Translations under genes and position numbers: made by a program
In this document: positions 26,370 through 35,423 of the stretch, in pieces
How the letters are laid out: each line of letters begins with the position of its first letter
Numbering within the stretch: the stretch's first letter is position 1
Notes under the pieces: model-generated
Told to the model about the DNA's origin: nothing
The model's input: the letters and a program-made list of their open reading frames with translations, nothing else
Databases searched by the model: none
Assembly: GCA_047600785.1 (NCBI GenBank)
Contig: JASGKH010000002.1
Span: 1,488,001-1,552,000, forward strand
Direction: 5' to 3'
Length of the DNA: 64,000 nucleotides
Origin: Breznakibacter sp047600785
GTDB lineage: Bacteria; Bacteroidota; Bacteroidia; Bacteroidales; Marinilabiliaceae

Positions 26370-26900
26370 ATGACCACACCAGAACTGATTGAATATTTAA
26401 ACACGCAGCTCGACATCCGTCTTGCCAAAATACTGGCCGATGAATCGGTAACTGCCCCGCAATTGATCGACCAGCTTATCGATTTAAGCAAAAGCAATTT
26501 GTATCCGACCAACTGGCGTGCCGCATGGGTGCTTGACCATGTCCAGCAATCACATAAAGCAATGATCGAGCCTTATTTACCCCGTTTTCTTAACCACCTG
26601 AGGGAGATCAAAAGCGAAGGGGTAAAGAGACATTACATAAAAATGCTTTCGCAGGGATCCGACGATTTGCTCGACGATGGACGTTTGGTCGATTTTTGCA
26701 TCGAACGGCTTTTATCTCAGCAAACCCCGATCGCCGTACGTGCCCATTGTATGGAGATTCTGCGACGTCAAACATTACGTTATCCGGAATTGGGCAACGA
26801 ACTCAAACCCATTTTGGAAGAAATTATCGAAAACGGTAGCAAAGGAGAAAAAAACAAGGCCTCCAAAGTACTGAAAGAGATTGGTAAACTAAACCGGTAA
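26370..26900 (+). CDS. Alpha-helical, HEAT-repeat-like protein
   Basis: The 176-residue cytoplasmic protein is almost entirely helical, with repeats resembling HEAT or armadillo units (NWRAAWVLDHVQQSHKAM; IAVRAHCMEILRRQTLRYPE; GEKNKASKVLKEIGKLNR). No enzymatic motif is visible. I cannot assign a specific function; the fold suggests a protein-interaction role. It converges with the msrA gene with only 5 bases between stop codons. Confidence 0.75.
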   Translation: MTTPELIEYLNTQLDIRLAKILADESVTAPQLIDQLIDLSKSNLYPTNWRAAWVLDHVQQSHKAMIEPYLPRFLNHLREIKSEGVKRHYIKMLSQGSDDLLDDGRLVDFCIERLLSQQTPIAVRAHCMEILRRQTLRYPELGNELKPILEEIIENGSKGEKNKASKVLKEIGKLNR

Positions 26901-26905
26901 ACAGA

Positions 26906-27502
26906 TCATTTTTGGAATTCTTTCTTAAGCTTTTCCAATTTAGGACCGATCACGATGCGGCAATAAGGCTGATCGGTATTTTGCGAGTAATAATTCTGAT
27001 GATATTTTTCGGCCACGTAGAATTTATCCAACGGCTTTACCTCGGTTACGACAGGCGCCCCAAATACCCTGTTCAATGACAAGTCGGCCATTATCTTTAA
27101 TGCAATTTCTTCTTGCAGCGGATTGTGGTAAAAAACCACGCTTCGATATTGAGTGCCTACATCAGCGCCCTGCCGGTTCAAGGTCGTAGGATCGTGGATG
27201 GCGAAAAACACCTCGAGCAATTTTTCGTAACTAACCACCGATGGGTTGAACGTGATCTGCACCACTTCGGCGTGGCCGGTATACCCGCCGCATACTTCTT
27301 CGTAAGTCGGATCGATAGTCTTTCCTCCTGAATATCCGGACACGACACTCTCCACCCCCCTCACCCGTTCAAAAACAGCTTCAAGACACCAAAAACACCC
27401 TCCTCCCAATGTTGCCTTTTCAAACGTCTGGACCATATTGTTTTGCGCTTTCATGTTCATCGACATTAAAATGACAGAAAAAAACATCACAAACGACTTC
27501 AT
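26906..27502 (-). CDS. msrA: Peptide-methionine (S)-S-oxide reductase, exported
   Basis: MsrA reduces the S form of methionine sulfoxide in proteins. The 198-residue product has the catalytic motif GGGCFWCLEAVF, with the first Cys as nucleophile, and the family blocks SGYSGG, YCG-like YEEVCGGYTGHAEVVQ, HDPTTLNRQGADVGTQYRS and YHQNYY. The ATG at 27502 gives a signal peptide (MKSFVMFFSVILMSMNMKAQ), so this copy acts outside the cytoplasm. The frame is open to 27559. Reductant would have to come from a periplasmic thiol system not seen in this window. Confidence 0.95.
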   Translation of the reverse strand: MKSFVMFFSVILMSMNMKAQNNMVQTFEKATLGGGCFWCLEAVFERVRGVESVVSGYSGGKTIDPTYEEVCGGYTGHAEVVQITFNPSVVSYEKLLEVFFAIHDPTTLNRQGADVGTQYRSVVFYHNPLQEEIALKIMADLSLNRVFGAPVVTEVKPLDKFYVAEKYHQNYYSQNTDQPYCRIVIGPKLEKLKKEFQK

Positions 27503-27618
27503 TTTTGTGTTCTTGTAAAGCATGCATCCTGCATGATCGTTAAAGTGCAAACAAACCAACCCGGCAAAGGTTCATCGACATTTCAGGAAAATGGACGTAT
27601 AAGTTACACTTTGTTGAT

Positions 27619-27626
27619 TAAATTTG
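27619..27626 (+). promoter_or_regulatory. Candidate -7 promoter element for rarA
   Basis: TAAATTTG matches the Bacteroidota -7 consensus TAnnTTTG and lies 27 bases before the rarA start. No -33 TTTG is at the expected distance. Confidence 0.35.
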
Positions 27627-27653
27627 TCGGTTACATTTTCATTAAGCCCATCT

Positions 27654-28928
27654 ATGAACGGATATCCTCCATTGGCAGAAAGAATGCGCCCAACCAAGCT
27701 TGACCAATACGTTGGACAAAAGCATCTGGTGGGCGAGAAAGCCGTTCTCCGTAAGATGATCGAAAATGGGGCCATTTCTTCTATTATCTTGTGGGGTCCC
27801 CCCGGCGTGGGAAAAACCACGTTGGCACGCATTATTGCCAACCAGCTTAACAGGCCTTTTTACGTGCTATCCGCAGTCAGTTCGGGCGTCAAGGACGTGC
27901 GCGACATATTGGATAAAGCAAAAAACAGCCGCTATTTTAATTCCCCCACTCCGTTGTTGTTCATTGACGAAATCCATCGCTTTAGCAAATCGCAACAGGA
28001 TAGCCTTTTGGGGGCAGTAGAACAAGGTATTGTGGTATTGATCGGCGCCACTACCGAAAATCCGTCCTTCGAAGTCATTACACCGCTTCTTTCCCGTTGC
28101 CAGGTGTACGTGCTTAAGCCGCTGGAAGACGACGACATGTCGGACTTGCTGCACAAGGTGTTTGCCAACGATGTGGTTCTAAAACAAAAAACGCTCAAGC
28201 TTACCGAAAACGAAGCATTGTTGCGATATGCTGGCGGCGATGCCCGTAAGTTGCTCAACATCATTGAGCTGGTTGCGAACGGTGAACAGGGCGATGAAAT
28301 TGAGTTCACCAACCAAAAGGTCACCGAATATTTGCAAAAAAATCCGGCCCAGTACGATAAGAACGGCGAAATGCATTACGACATTATTTCGGCGTTCATC
28401 AAATCGATACGCGGAAGCGACCCCGATGCGGCCGTATATTGGCTGGCGCGCATGGTCGAAGGTGGCGAAGATCCCAAATTCATTGCCCGGCGACTGATCA
28501 TTTCGGCCGCCGAAGATGTGGGGCTGGCCAATCCCAACGCGTTGCTGCTGGCTACCCAGTGTTTCGAGGCCATTCACATGGTAGGTTGGCCCGAGTCGCG
28601 CATCATCCTGTCGGAAGTGACCATTTACCTGGCCACCAGCCCTAAAAGCAACTCAGCTTACATGGCCATCAACCAGGCCCAGGAAGTGGTCAGGCAAACG
28701 GGTAATCTGCCAGTGCCCTTGCATTTACGCAATGCACCGACCAAGTTAATGAAACAGTTGGGATACGGGGCCGAATACAAGTATTCGCACGATTATCCAA
28801 ACAATTTTGTGGCGCAACAATTTCTTCCCGATGATATAAAAACGTTAAGGCTCTACAAGCCGCAAAGCAACCAGTCGGAACAAAAAACGGCCGAAAGACT
28901 CAATATACTTTGGAAAAGAGATAAATAA
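27654..28928 (+). CDS. rarA: Replication-associated recombination protein A (RarA/MgsA)
   Basis: The 424-residue AAA+ ATPase acts at stalled replication forks. It begins with the family signature LAERMRPTKLDQYVGQ, followed by Walker A GPPGVGKTT (about residue 48), Walker B LLFIDEIHRFSKSQQDSLL, sensor 1 GATTENPSFEV and the carboxyl tetramerisation region (YWLARMVEGGEDPKFIARRL; KYSHDYPNNFVAQQFLP). The ATG at 27654 gives the standard family start; the TTG at 27624 is unlikely. It is 32 bases upstream of kdsA in the same direction. Confidence 0.96.
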   Translation: MNGYPPLAERMRPTKLDQYVGQKHLVGEKAVLRKMIENGAISSIILWGPPGVGKTTLARIIANQLNRPFYVLSAVSSGVKDVRDILDKAKNSRYFNSPTPLLFIDEIHRFSKSQQDSLLGAVEQGIVVLIGATTENPSFEVITPLLSRCQVYVLKPLEDDDMSDLLHKVFANDVVLKQKTLKLTENEALLRYAGGDARKLLNIIELVANGEQGDEIEFTNQKVTEYLQKNPAQYDKNGEMHYDIISAFIKSIRGSDPDAAVYWLARMVEGGEDPKFIARRLIISAAEDVGLANPNALLLATQCFEAIHMVGWPESRIILSEVTIYLATSPKSNSAYMAINQAQEVVRQTGNLPVPLHLRNAPTKLMKQLGYGAEYKYSHDYPNNFVAQQFLPDDIKTLRLYKPQSNQSEQKTAERLNILWKRDK

Positions 28929-28960
28929 AATAAACGGGTAACATAAACAACCAATAAAAC

Positions 28961-29785
28961 ATGATTCCACAAATCCCAAATTTGAGACACACGCAAAGCG
29001 GTAACTTCTTCCTGATGGCAGGTCCCTGCGCCATCGAAGGCGAAGAGATGGCGTTGCGCATTGCCGAACGCGTGGTGGCGATAACCGAAAAACTCGAAAT
29101 CCCATACATCTTCAAAGGTTCGTATCGCAAAGCCAACCGTTCACGCATCGATTCGTTCGCCGGGATCGGCGACGAAAAGGCCCTCAAGGTGCTGGCCAAA
29201 ATACGCGACACGTTCGGCATTCCCGTGGTCACCGATTTCCATTCGGCCGAAGAAGCCGACATGGCTGCCCAATATGTGGACGTGTTGCAGGTACCGGCTT
29301 TTTTATGCCGCCAAACCGACATGCTGATAGCCGCCGCCAGGACAGGTAAAGTGGTCAACATCAAAAAAGGACAATTCCTTGCGCCCGAAGCCATGAAATT
29401 TGCGGTGGATAAAGTAAAAGATTCGGGCAACGACAACGTGATCCTCACAGACAGGGGCACTACCTTTGGCTATTATGATTTGATCGTGGATTACCGCGGC
29501 ATCCCACCCATGCAACAAATGAATGTTCCGGTCGTCCTCGATATCACGCATTCATTGCAACAGCCCAACCAAGCATCCGGCGTCACGGGCGGTAAACCTG
29601 CCCTTATCGAAACCATTGCACGCGCAGGTGTGGCCGTCGGTGTGGACGGCTTATTCGTCGAAACCCATTTCGATCCGGCCAATGCCAAAAGTGATGGGGC
29701 CAACATGTTGCATCTTGAACTTTTAGAAGGGCTTTTGACCCGTCTGGCCGAGATACGAAAGGCCATCAATGGATTTTCGAAATAA
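28961..29785 (+). CDS. kdsA: 3-deoxy-8-phosphooctulonate synthase, metal-dependent class
   Basis: KdsA condenses phosphoenolpyruvate and arabinose 5-phosphate into Kdo 8-phosphate for the lipopolysaccharide core. The 274-residue protein has AGPCAIEG with Cys23, which marks the metal-dependent class (the metal-independent enzymes carry Asn there). Other blocks are FKGSYRKANRSR, TDFHSAEEAD, DITHSLQQPN and FVETHFDPANAKSDG, the last two with probable His, Glu and Asp metal ligands. It follows rarA closely and ends before a terminator, with a lipid A-related gene beyond. Confidence 0.96.
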   Translation: MIPQIPNLRHTQSGNFFLMAGPCAIEGEEMALRIAERVVAITEKLEIPYIFKGSYRKANRSRIDSFAGIGDEKALKVLAKIRDTFGIPVVTDFHSAEEADMAAQYVDVLQVPAFLCRQTDMLIAAARTGKVVNIKKGQFLAPEAMKFAVDKVKDSGNDNVILTDRGTTFGYYDLIVDYRGIPPMQQMNVPVVLDITHSLQQPNQASGVTGGKPALIETIARAGVAVGVDGLFVETHFDPANAKSDGANMLHLELLEGLLTRLAEIRKAINGFSK

Positions 29786-29820
29786 ACGCCAGCAAAGCCC
29801 TGCTTTCATCTGTTGCATAG

Positions 29821-29860
29821 CGTTGGCAGTTGTAACAACCAATTGCCAACGAAGCTTTTT
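29821..29860 (+). terminator. Terminator after kdsA
   Basis: CGTTGGCA (29821-29828) pairs perfectly with TGCCAACG (29844-29851), and an inner GTTG/CAAC pair extends the hairpin. TTTTT lies at 29856-29860, 36 bases after the kdsA stop. Confidence 0.7.
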
Positions 29861-29879
29861 CTAACTCATCCCATACATT

Positions 29880-31034
29880 GTGTATATTTCATTCCGGATC
29901 CGTTTCTTATTATATCTGACAATATTTTCGTCTTTTTCGGCCTTCGCACAGCAAACATCGTTCCGTCAACTACAATCCGACAGCACCCGATACGGTCTCT
30001 CGCTCCATTATCTTCATGGGATTGTCATTCCCCACCACACATCAATGGTTTACCAGATCAACGACCATTCCCGTGGAGCGGAATTAAAACTTTTTTGGAA
30101 TGATTACAGCAACAACAGCTGGCGACGATACTTCGGCTACCCGGAAACGGGAATTTCGATCTTTTACCAGACATTTGGAAACAAAGACATTTATGGTGAA
30201 GGAATTGCCCTTTATCCCTCTGTCAATTTTAGGCTGATCGGGAATTCTAATTTTGCCGTTAAATATAAATTGGGCTTAGGAATGGCCTATGCAACAAAAA
30301 TTTTCGACAAAGCAACCAACCCATCCAATACGATTCTAAGTTCGCACCTTAACGCATTTGTTGGTTTGGGACTTAGCCTCGATGCAAGGATCAGCCCGCA
30401 CTGGAGCACGTCTCTTGGTTGTTCTCTTAGCCATTTATCCAACGGAGCCATACGCAAACCAAACAACGGTGTTAACACAGCTTTGCTATCACTCAGTGCT
30501 TCTTACCTCATGGCCCCGACATCCGTTCCGGTTTCCAAAAGAATTAAACCTCCCATACAAAAAAATCGTTACCTGCTTGCCACAGCTGCTTTCGGAAGCA
30601 ATCAAACAACCGATTTCGACGGAAAAAGCTATAAATCGGGAACAATATCCCTTGCGCATATATGGAGCAACAAACCGACACATGGTTATGGAATAGGGAT
30701 AGATGCCATGTATTACGGAGGCGCCCCATCAAATGATCCGGAATTGGATTTATCCGATCTTAAAACAAGCTATGCATTCTGGGATTATTTCTATAGCAGC
30801 ATCTTTCTTGCGTACCATTTACAAATGGACAAAACCACCGTGTTTTTTAATATAGGTGCCTACATTTACGAAAAAACACCCGCCACACAACCCATATACC
30901 CACGTTTGGGCATTCGTTACGAACTATCACGTAATTTACTGGCACACTTCGGTATTAAAGCCAGTTTCTTCAGGGCTCAATATCTGGAATTTGGTGTTGG
31001 TTATAAAATCCAAACTAAAAGATTTTCTTTATGA
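29880..31034 (+). CDS. PagL-like outer-membrane protein (lipid A deacylase family)
   Basis: The 384-residue protein has a signal peptide (FLLYLTIFSSFSAFAQ) and a beta-barrel-like body. The segment SHLSNGAIRKPNNGVN resembles the PagL active site, in which His-x-Ser removes the 3-O acyl chain of lipid A; here H-L-S is intact. PagL's catalytic Glu is 12 residues after the Ser, and this protein has Asn there. It is longer than classical PagL (about 150 residues), with a second half of unclear role. Start is a GTG; no ATG fits the signal peptide. The next lipoprotein overlaps by ATGA, so they are co-translated. The neighbouring kdsA fits a lipopolysaccharide theme. Confidence 0.75.
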   Translation: MYISFRIRFLLYLTIFSSFSAFAQQTSFRQLQSDSTRYGLSLHYLHGIVIPHHTSMVYQINDHSRGAELKLFWNDYSNNSWRRYFGYPETGISIFYQTFGNKDIYGEGIALYPSVNFRLIGNSNFAVKYKLGLGMAYATKIFDKATNPSNTILSSHLNAFVGLGLSLDARISPHWSTSLGCSLSHLSNGAIRKPNNGVNTALLSLSASYLMAPTSVPVSKRIKPPIQKNRYLLATAAFGSNQTTDFDGKSYKSGTISLAHIWSNKPTHGYGIGIDAMYYGGAPSNDPELDLSDLKTSYAFWDYFYSSIFLAYHLQMDKTTVFFNIGAYIYEKTPATQPIYPRLGIRYELSRNLLAHFGIKASFFRAQYLEFGVGYKIQTKRFSL

Positions 31035-31789
31035 GCAAAAAGTTCCTGCTCGTCTCCGTCTTGTCGGCCACCCTTTCCGGATGCGAATACATCCACCAGC
31101 TTAATGATCCGGGAGAGATTGACTCTCTGTACGTATCAATTGGCGCAATCCAGTCCATTGAAATTGCCGCACCTTGCTCTCTTGTCCTGACCAACCGATC
31201 GTCCGATGAAATACTAAAGGCACGTGGTTGCGACTATATCCTTAACGACTATAACTTCAATAACGAAAACGGCAAGCTGGTTATTGGACACAAAAACGGA
31301 GATCTGATCCAAAAAGAGAAAATGGCAACGATATGGGTTCAGGCAGGAAGCACTCCTTACATTACCGCTAACTCGGCATGTGTAATCACCAACGATGCCG
31401 ATACTTTGTTTTTGGACAAACTCGCAATCGTGGTAAACGGGCGTGGAATGTATACGGAAACCGACCTGACCGTCCGCTGCCTTCAATTGAATTTAGCCAC
31501 TTATGGCAGGAGCAACCAGGCTTCACATCAGTTAAAAGGAACCACATCTTCATTACAAACACACCTGGAAGGTTGTGCGTTGTTAGATGCAAGCAATATG
31601 ACTGCCCGTGATGTGTGGGTGTATCATCAATCGGTAGCTGACTGCTTTTTCCGGGCCGATTCGTCGTTAACGGTCACATTCGCCTCCAGCGGTAACATTT
31701 ATTACAAAGGAAAACCGTCCGTGACGACCAGCCGGCAAACCATTCCGTTCATGAGTGCCTCAGGGAGATTGTATCCACTGTCCGATTGA
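31031..31789 (+). CDS. Exported DUF2807-like lipoprotein
   Basis: The 252-residue product starts with a lipoprotein signal (LVSVLSATLSGC). Its body has the repeated short strands of DUF2807 proteins (IQSIEIAAPCSLVLTN; KLAIVVNGRGMYTET; VTFASSGNIYYKGKPSV), similar to 24557-25243 but more diverged. The start codon overlaps the stop of the PagL-like gene by four bases, implying joint expression and perhaps a joint role at the outer membrane. No function is established for the family. Confidence 0.8.
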   Translation: MSKKFLLVSVLSATLSGCEYIHQLNDPGEIDSLYVSIGAIQSIEIAAPCSLVLTNRSSDEILKARGCDYILNDYNFNNENGKLVIGHKNGDLIQKEKMATIWVQAGSTPYITANSACVITNDADTLFLDKLAIVVNGRGMYTETDLTVRCLQLNLATYGRSNQASHQLKGTTSSLQTHLEGCALLDASNMTARDVWVYHQSVADCFFRADSSLTVTFASSGNIYYKGKPSVTTSRQTIPFMSASGRLYPLSD

Positions 31790-31817
31790 ATACAAAGAAC
31801 ACCCCACGTGCATTGCT

Positions 31818-32630
31818 TTATTTTGCAGGCGCTTTGTAATACTTCATTGCTTCGGGTATAAATTTTTTAAGGTTCGTAATGCGGGTTTCGTCCGAAGGGT
31901 GAGTGCTCAGAATTTCCAAAGTCGAGCTTCCTCCACTTTGGGCCATCCGTTGCCAAAACGCCACTGCTTCGTTTGGATCGTAACCTGCCATCGCCATGAA
32001 TATCAGTCCCATTTTATCGGCTTCCGATTCGTGCGATCGCGAAAACGGTAGCATGACACCTACCTGACTGCCAACTCCGTAAGCAGCCAAAAACAAATTC
32101 TGGGTTTGCTCTGGCTTTTCGGAGAGTGCCACCGACAGGGCTGCTTCACCAAGCTGGATACCCATTTGCTGGCTCATCCGTTCGTTACCATGACGCGCCA
32201 CCGCATGGGCAATCTCATGCCCCATGACCACGGCAATCCCACTTTCACTTTGGGTATAGGGCAAAATCCCGGTATAAAAGACCACCTTTCCGCCGGGCAT
32301 GCACCATGCATTGGGAGTATCATCCTGTACAAGGTTAAATTCCCATTGAAATTCGCTCACTCGGCTTCCCAATCCGTTTTGTACCAAAAACTCCTCCACT
32401 GCTTTTGATATCCGAGCCCCCACCGCCTTTACCAATTTTGTATTGGCAGCATCGGTCGAAAGTTTGTTCTCTTTCAAGAAACTTTCGTATTCCGTCAAGC
32501 TCATGCTTATGAGTTGCGATTCGGGCAATACGTTAAACTGCTTACGCCCTGTAATGGGCACAGAGGTGCAAGCATATAAAATGGCAAGTGTCAAAAACAA
32601 CACAACTGAATAGCTCAGAATTTTTTTCAT
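31818..32630 (-). CDS. M48-family metalloprotease lipoprotein
   Basis: The 270-residue protein has a lipoprotein signal (TLAILYACTS, Cys21), so it is anchored in an envelope membrane. The zinc site is HEIAH (residues 138-142), with the third ligand probably the Glu in SHESEADKMG (about residue 203). Relatives such as YcaL, LoiP and BepA degrade misassembled outer-membrane proteins. The gene stands alone on the minus strand. Confidence 0.92.
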   Translation of the reverse strand: MKKILSYSVVLFLTLAILYACTSVPITGRKQFNVLPESQLISMSLTEYESFLKENKLSTDAANTKLVKAVGARISKAVEEFLVQNGLGSRVSEFQWEFNLVQDDTPNAWCMPGGKVVFYTGILPYTQSESGIAVVMGHEIAHAVARHGNERMSQQMGIQLGEAALSVALSEKPEQTQNLFLAAYGVGSQVGVMLPFSRSHESEADKMGLIFMAMAGYDPNEAVAFWQRMAQSGGSSTLEILSTHPSDETRITNLKKFIPEAMKYYKAPAK

Positions 32631-32808
32631 GGCAGATTGATTTAAAAAACTATAACATCCTCCCAGTCAAAAAGTTTGTCAAAACCAGATATTAATAATC
32701 TTACGGGGATGACCGTACTCGAACGAAAATGACAAATTCGGCCCGGCCTATAGTCAGATCGAAAAGTATTTAGGACACACTCAAACTTACTTTTCGAATA
32801 TTCTCAAT

Positions 32809-33339
32809 TTATAAGATTGGGTATTGGGACAAATACATTTTAACCAATCGCCTTATCGACTCTGCACCGATGCGCGAATAATCAATCATTCCGGGAGCAG
32901 TAAACTCAAAGCCACTAATGTCATCGTTGGCTGCAATGCCTTCCAAGCTTGCCACATCAACCACAAATCCCAAATCAGTGGTATAGACCGATAATCCTGA
33001 GAATTTATATTCATTATACCACGATCCAATATATCGCATCGCCACGACATCCAATCCCAATTCCTCTTTTATTTCGCGGATAACAGCCTGTTCTGCCGAT
33101 TCCAATGGATCGACGAAACCACCGGGCAAATCGAGCATGCCTTTGTCGGGGTCAAAAGCCCTCACCGAAAAAAGGATCTCACCCTTATCGTTCACGATAA
33201 TACCGGCAACAGCCGCCGAAGAATTTATAAAAAAATGAAACCTGCAGTCCTGGCATTTAAAAGATCGATCGTTATCGAATTCAAACGCCCTGGAACCACA
33301 CCGCGGACAATATTTAAACACGCTTGAAGGTTGTATCAT
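32809..33339 (-). CDS. Nudix hydrolase with amino-terminal zinc ribbon
   Basis: The 176-residue protein begins with a four-Cys zinc ribbon (CPRCG and CQDC, residues 12-36) followed by a Nudix domain. The Nudix box is GGFVDPLESAEQAVIREI followed by KEELG, which fits the G-x5-E-x7-RE-x2-EE-x-G pattern. Zinc-ribbon Nudix proteins include NADH pyrophosphatase-like enzymes and many of unknown substrate; the full NudC signature after the box is not evident, so the substrate is left open. Confidence 0.88.
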   Translation of the reverse strand: MIQPSSVFKYCPRCGSRAFEFDNDRSFKCQDCRFHFFINSSAAVAGIIVNDKGEILFSVRAFDPDKGMLDLPGGFVDPLESAEQAVIREIKEELGLDVVAMRYIGSWYNEYKFSGLSVYTTDLGFVVDVASLEGIAANDDISGFEFTAPGMIDYSRIGAESIRRLVKMYLSQYPIL

Positions 33340-33363
33340 CGGGAAAACTGAAATTTAAAGATA

Positions 33364-33390
33364 AAAAAAGCCGGGCAAAACCCAGCTTTT
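33364..33390 (-). terminator. Terminator of the acidic-tail protein gene
   Basis: Read on the minus strand, AAAGCTGGG pairs with CCCGGCTTT (one G-T pair) around TTTTG and runs into TTTTTTT. It is 21 bases after that gene's stop. Confidence 0.75.
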
Positions 33391-33410
33391 AAGCAATATT
33401 AAAGAAGCAC

Positions 33411-33818
33411 TTAGTCTTCTTCATCTTCCTCTATATCTTCATCATCAGCTACGTCGTCATCGGCATCATCGTCCACATCTTCATCATCGTAATTGTCGTC
33501 GTCATCGCCCGTATCATCGCCGGCCCCGAATTCTTCCTTGAACTCATCATCCATATCAGGCTTAACGGTTTCTTTTGCAAACACATCCTCTTCAAAATCT
33601 TCATCTTCCACAAATTTCGCCTCTTTCACCGGCATCTTCACCAAATAATACTTATCGTCGGTTTCAAAAGGTAACGCACTTATCAACATACCATCTTTAT
33701 TTGTAATGGTAATAAGTGCAGAACCGTAACCGTTGGGGTAAGTTTCTCTGATCAAAGCTTGAACATGGGGGTCTAGCTTTTCGAAATCTTTAATAATTCG
33801 AGGCTTATTTTGATTCAT
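33411..33818 (-). CDS. Conserved Bacteroidota protein with highly acidic tail
   Basis: The 135-residue protein has a basic/hydrophobic amino half (PRIIKDFEKLDPHVQALIRE; GYGSALITITNKDGMLISAL) and a carboxyl half made almost wholly of Asp and Glu from about residue 100. I know similar proteins as short Bacteroidota proteins without an assigned function. An acidic tail of this kind can mimic nucleic acid or bind basic partners, which is speculation here. It is cytoplasmic. Confidence 0.75.
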   Translation of the reverse strand: MNQNKPRIIKDFEKLDPHVQALIRETYPNGYGSALITITNKDGMLISALPFETDDKYYLVKMPVKEAKFVEDEDFEEDVFAKETVKPDMDDEFKEEFGAGDDTGDDDDNYDDEDVDDDADDDVADDEDIEEDEED

Positions 33819-34255
33819 ATAAATTAATGATTAAACTGTTTGTCCATTTATCCATCAACCTCCCAATATTTTTCTTTTAACGGAAATCCAAATAAAGGTT
33901 TCAAAAAAAGAATGAAAATTTGACTGTCTGTCCAGACGAGAAAACCTCGTCCTTAGTGCCGCAAATATAGAATGTGCATTTGAAAATGAAAATAGAACGC
34001 CACTTTTTAGATAGATTTTTATCAAATTACATAATCTCCTATTTTAATGACAATTATGCATAGTGATTCCCTGATTAGGCCAAATGTATCCATCAATGAC
34101 GGAACAATTCCATCCATGGTTTACAATTTTGTGTCGTTGGTAGATGTTTTTTCAGGGTTCGCCACAAATGGGTTACTTTTGGAACGAAATGGATAAGACA
34201 ACCCTTTGGGAATAACAATATTCATTCAAAAAGTATTTACCGTATTCCCCAACGA
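33819..34255. other. Gene-free divergent region
   Basis: These 437 AT-rich bases separate the acidic-tail gene (leftward) from the kinase gene (rightward). On the minus strand TATATTTG (33962-33969) is a possible -7 box for the former; on the plus strand TACTTTTG (34174-34181) is one for the latter. No other structure is seen. Confidence 0.5.
34174..34181 (+). promoter_or_regulatory. Candidate -7 element for the second LytS/LytTR operon
   Basis: TACTTTTG matches TAnnTTTG 75 bases before the kinase start. The T-rich stretch ending at 34152 is at about the -33 distance but lacks a clear TTTG. Confidence 0.35.
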
Positions 34256-35408
34256 ATGAACAAAGCTTTACCGTCGAAACGTTTTGAATTTTTGATACAT
34301 CTTGCTATTTGGGTGGGATATAGCTTCTTGGTGTTTTCAGGGCCAATTATTTCCAAAGACTTTTCGTCGCAAACCCTGATACTGACCGCCAGGGCATTGA
34401 TCGTCAACTCGATCCTCTTTTACGTCAACACGTTTATCCTGCTTCCCAAAATGGTGGGGAAAAGCAAATATTTACTCTACATCATCACCATTGTGACCTT
34501 AATGGCGGGGTCGGGCTTGTTCTATGAAGTCACCGAGAAGTGGTTTAAACCCTATATGGAAGAACGCGCCATGTCGATGCCTTTTGATAAAATGGAGTAC
34601 GATAAATTTAGCGATGCCCCCGATTTCAATCCTCGCAACCAACCGCCTTTCTCAAGGGATTTTAATAAAATACCTCGTGGAGCGCATTTGGTCTTCGGAT
34701 TTATTTCCACGCTTGGTATTTTATTCATCAGTACCATTTTCTGGGTCATCACCGAATCGAAGCACAGGCAAGAGCGTGAAATGGCACTGATCAACGAAAA
34801 CCTTACCACCGAGATGAAATTTCTAAAATCGCAAATCAATCCACACTTTCTATTCAACGCACTCAACAATATTTATTCGTTATCGCACACCAGCTCGTCC
34901 AAAACTCCCGAAGATGATCCTCAAATTATCGGATATGCTCCGGTTTATGCTTTACGAAAGTGAGGATAAAAAGGTGTTTATCGGCAAAGAAATCGATTAC
35001 ATCAACCATTTTATCGATTTTCAAAGGCTGAAGATCGAAGGAGAACCGCGAATAAGCGTCAGTTTCGAACATGCCGAACGTCAAGTGCTGATCGAACCGA
35101 TGTTACTGATCCCCTTTATAGAAAATGCATTTAAACACAGCAAAATCGAAGATATCCGGAACGGATGGGTAAAAATCGTGTTGCAATCAAACAACGCCAG
35201 AATTAACTTTAAAGTGTCCAACAGCTTGCCAGCTTCGGTGATAAACACGGACAAAGTGGGCGGCATTGGTCTTGAAAACGTAAAAAAAAGATTGATATAC
35301 CTTTACCCAAAAACACATACGCTTCAGATTTCGCAAGAAAACGGCGAGTTTTCGGTAGAACTGGACATTACCTTACGAACTGAAAAAAAAGATTCTCAAA
35401 AAAAATAA
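34256..35408 (+). pseudogene. LytS-type histidine kinase gene with a one-base frameshift
   Basis: The first frame (34256-34963) encodes several membrane segments and the phospho-acceptor box INPHFLFNALNNIYSL. It should continue as KTPE-MILKLSDMLRFMLYE, but the frame is lost after KTPE at 34911-34913. The second frame starts exactly there (ATG at 34914) and supplies the rest: the N box LLIPFIENAFKHSK and the glycine motif GGIGLENVKKRL. Removing the G at 34913 restores one reading frame of 383 residues, the normal family size. The second frame alone lacks the phospho-acceptor His. A LytTR regulator follows 16 bases later, so this was an operon. It is a real mutation or a base-call error. Confidence 0.87.
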
Positions 35409-35423
35409 TCAAGACATTATCAT

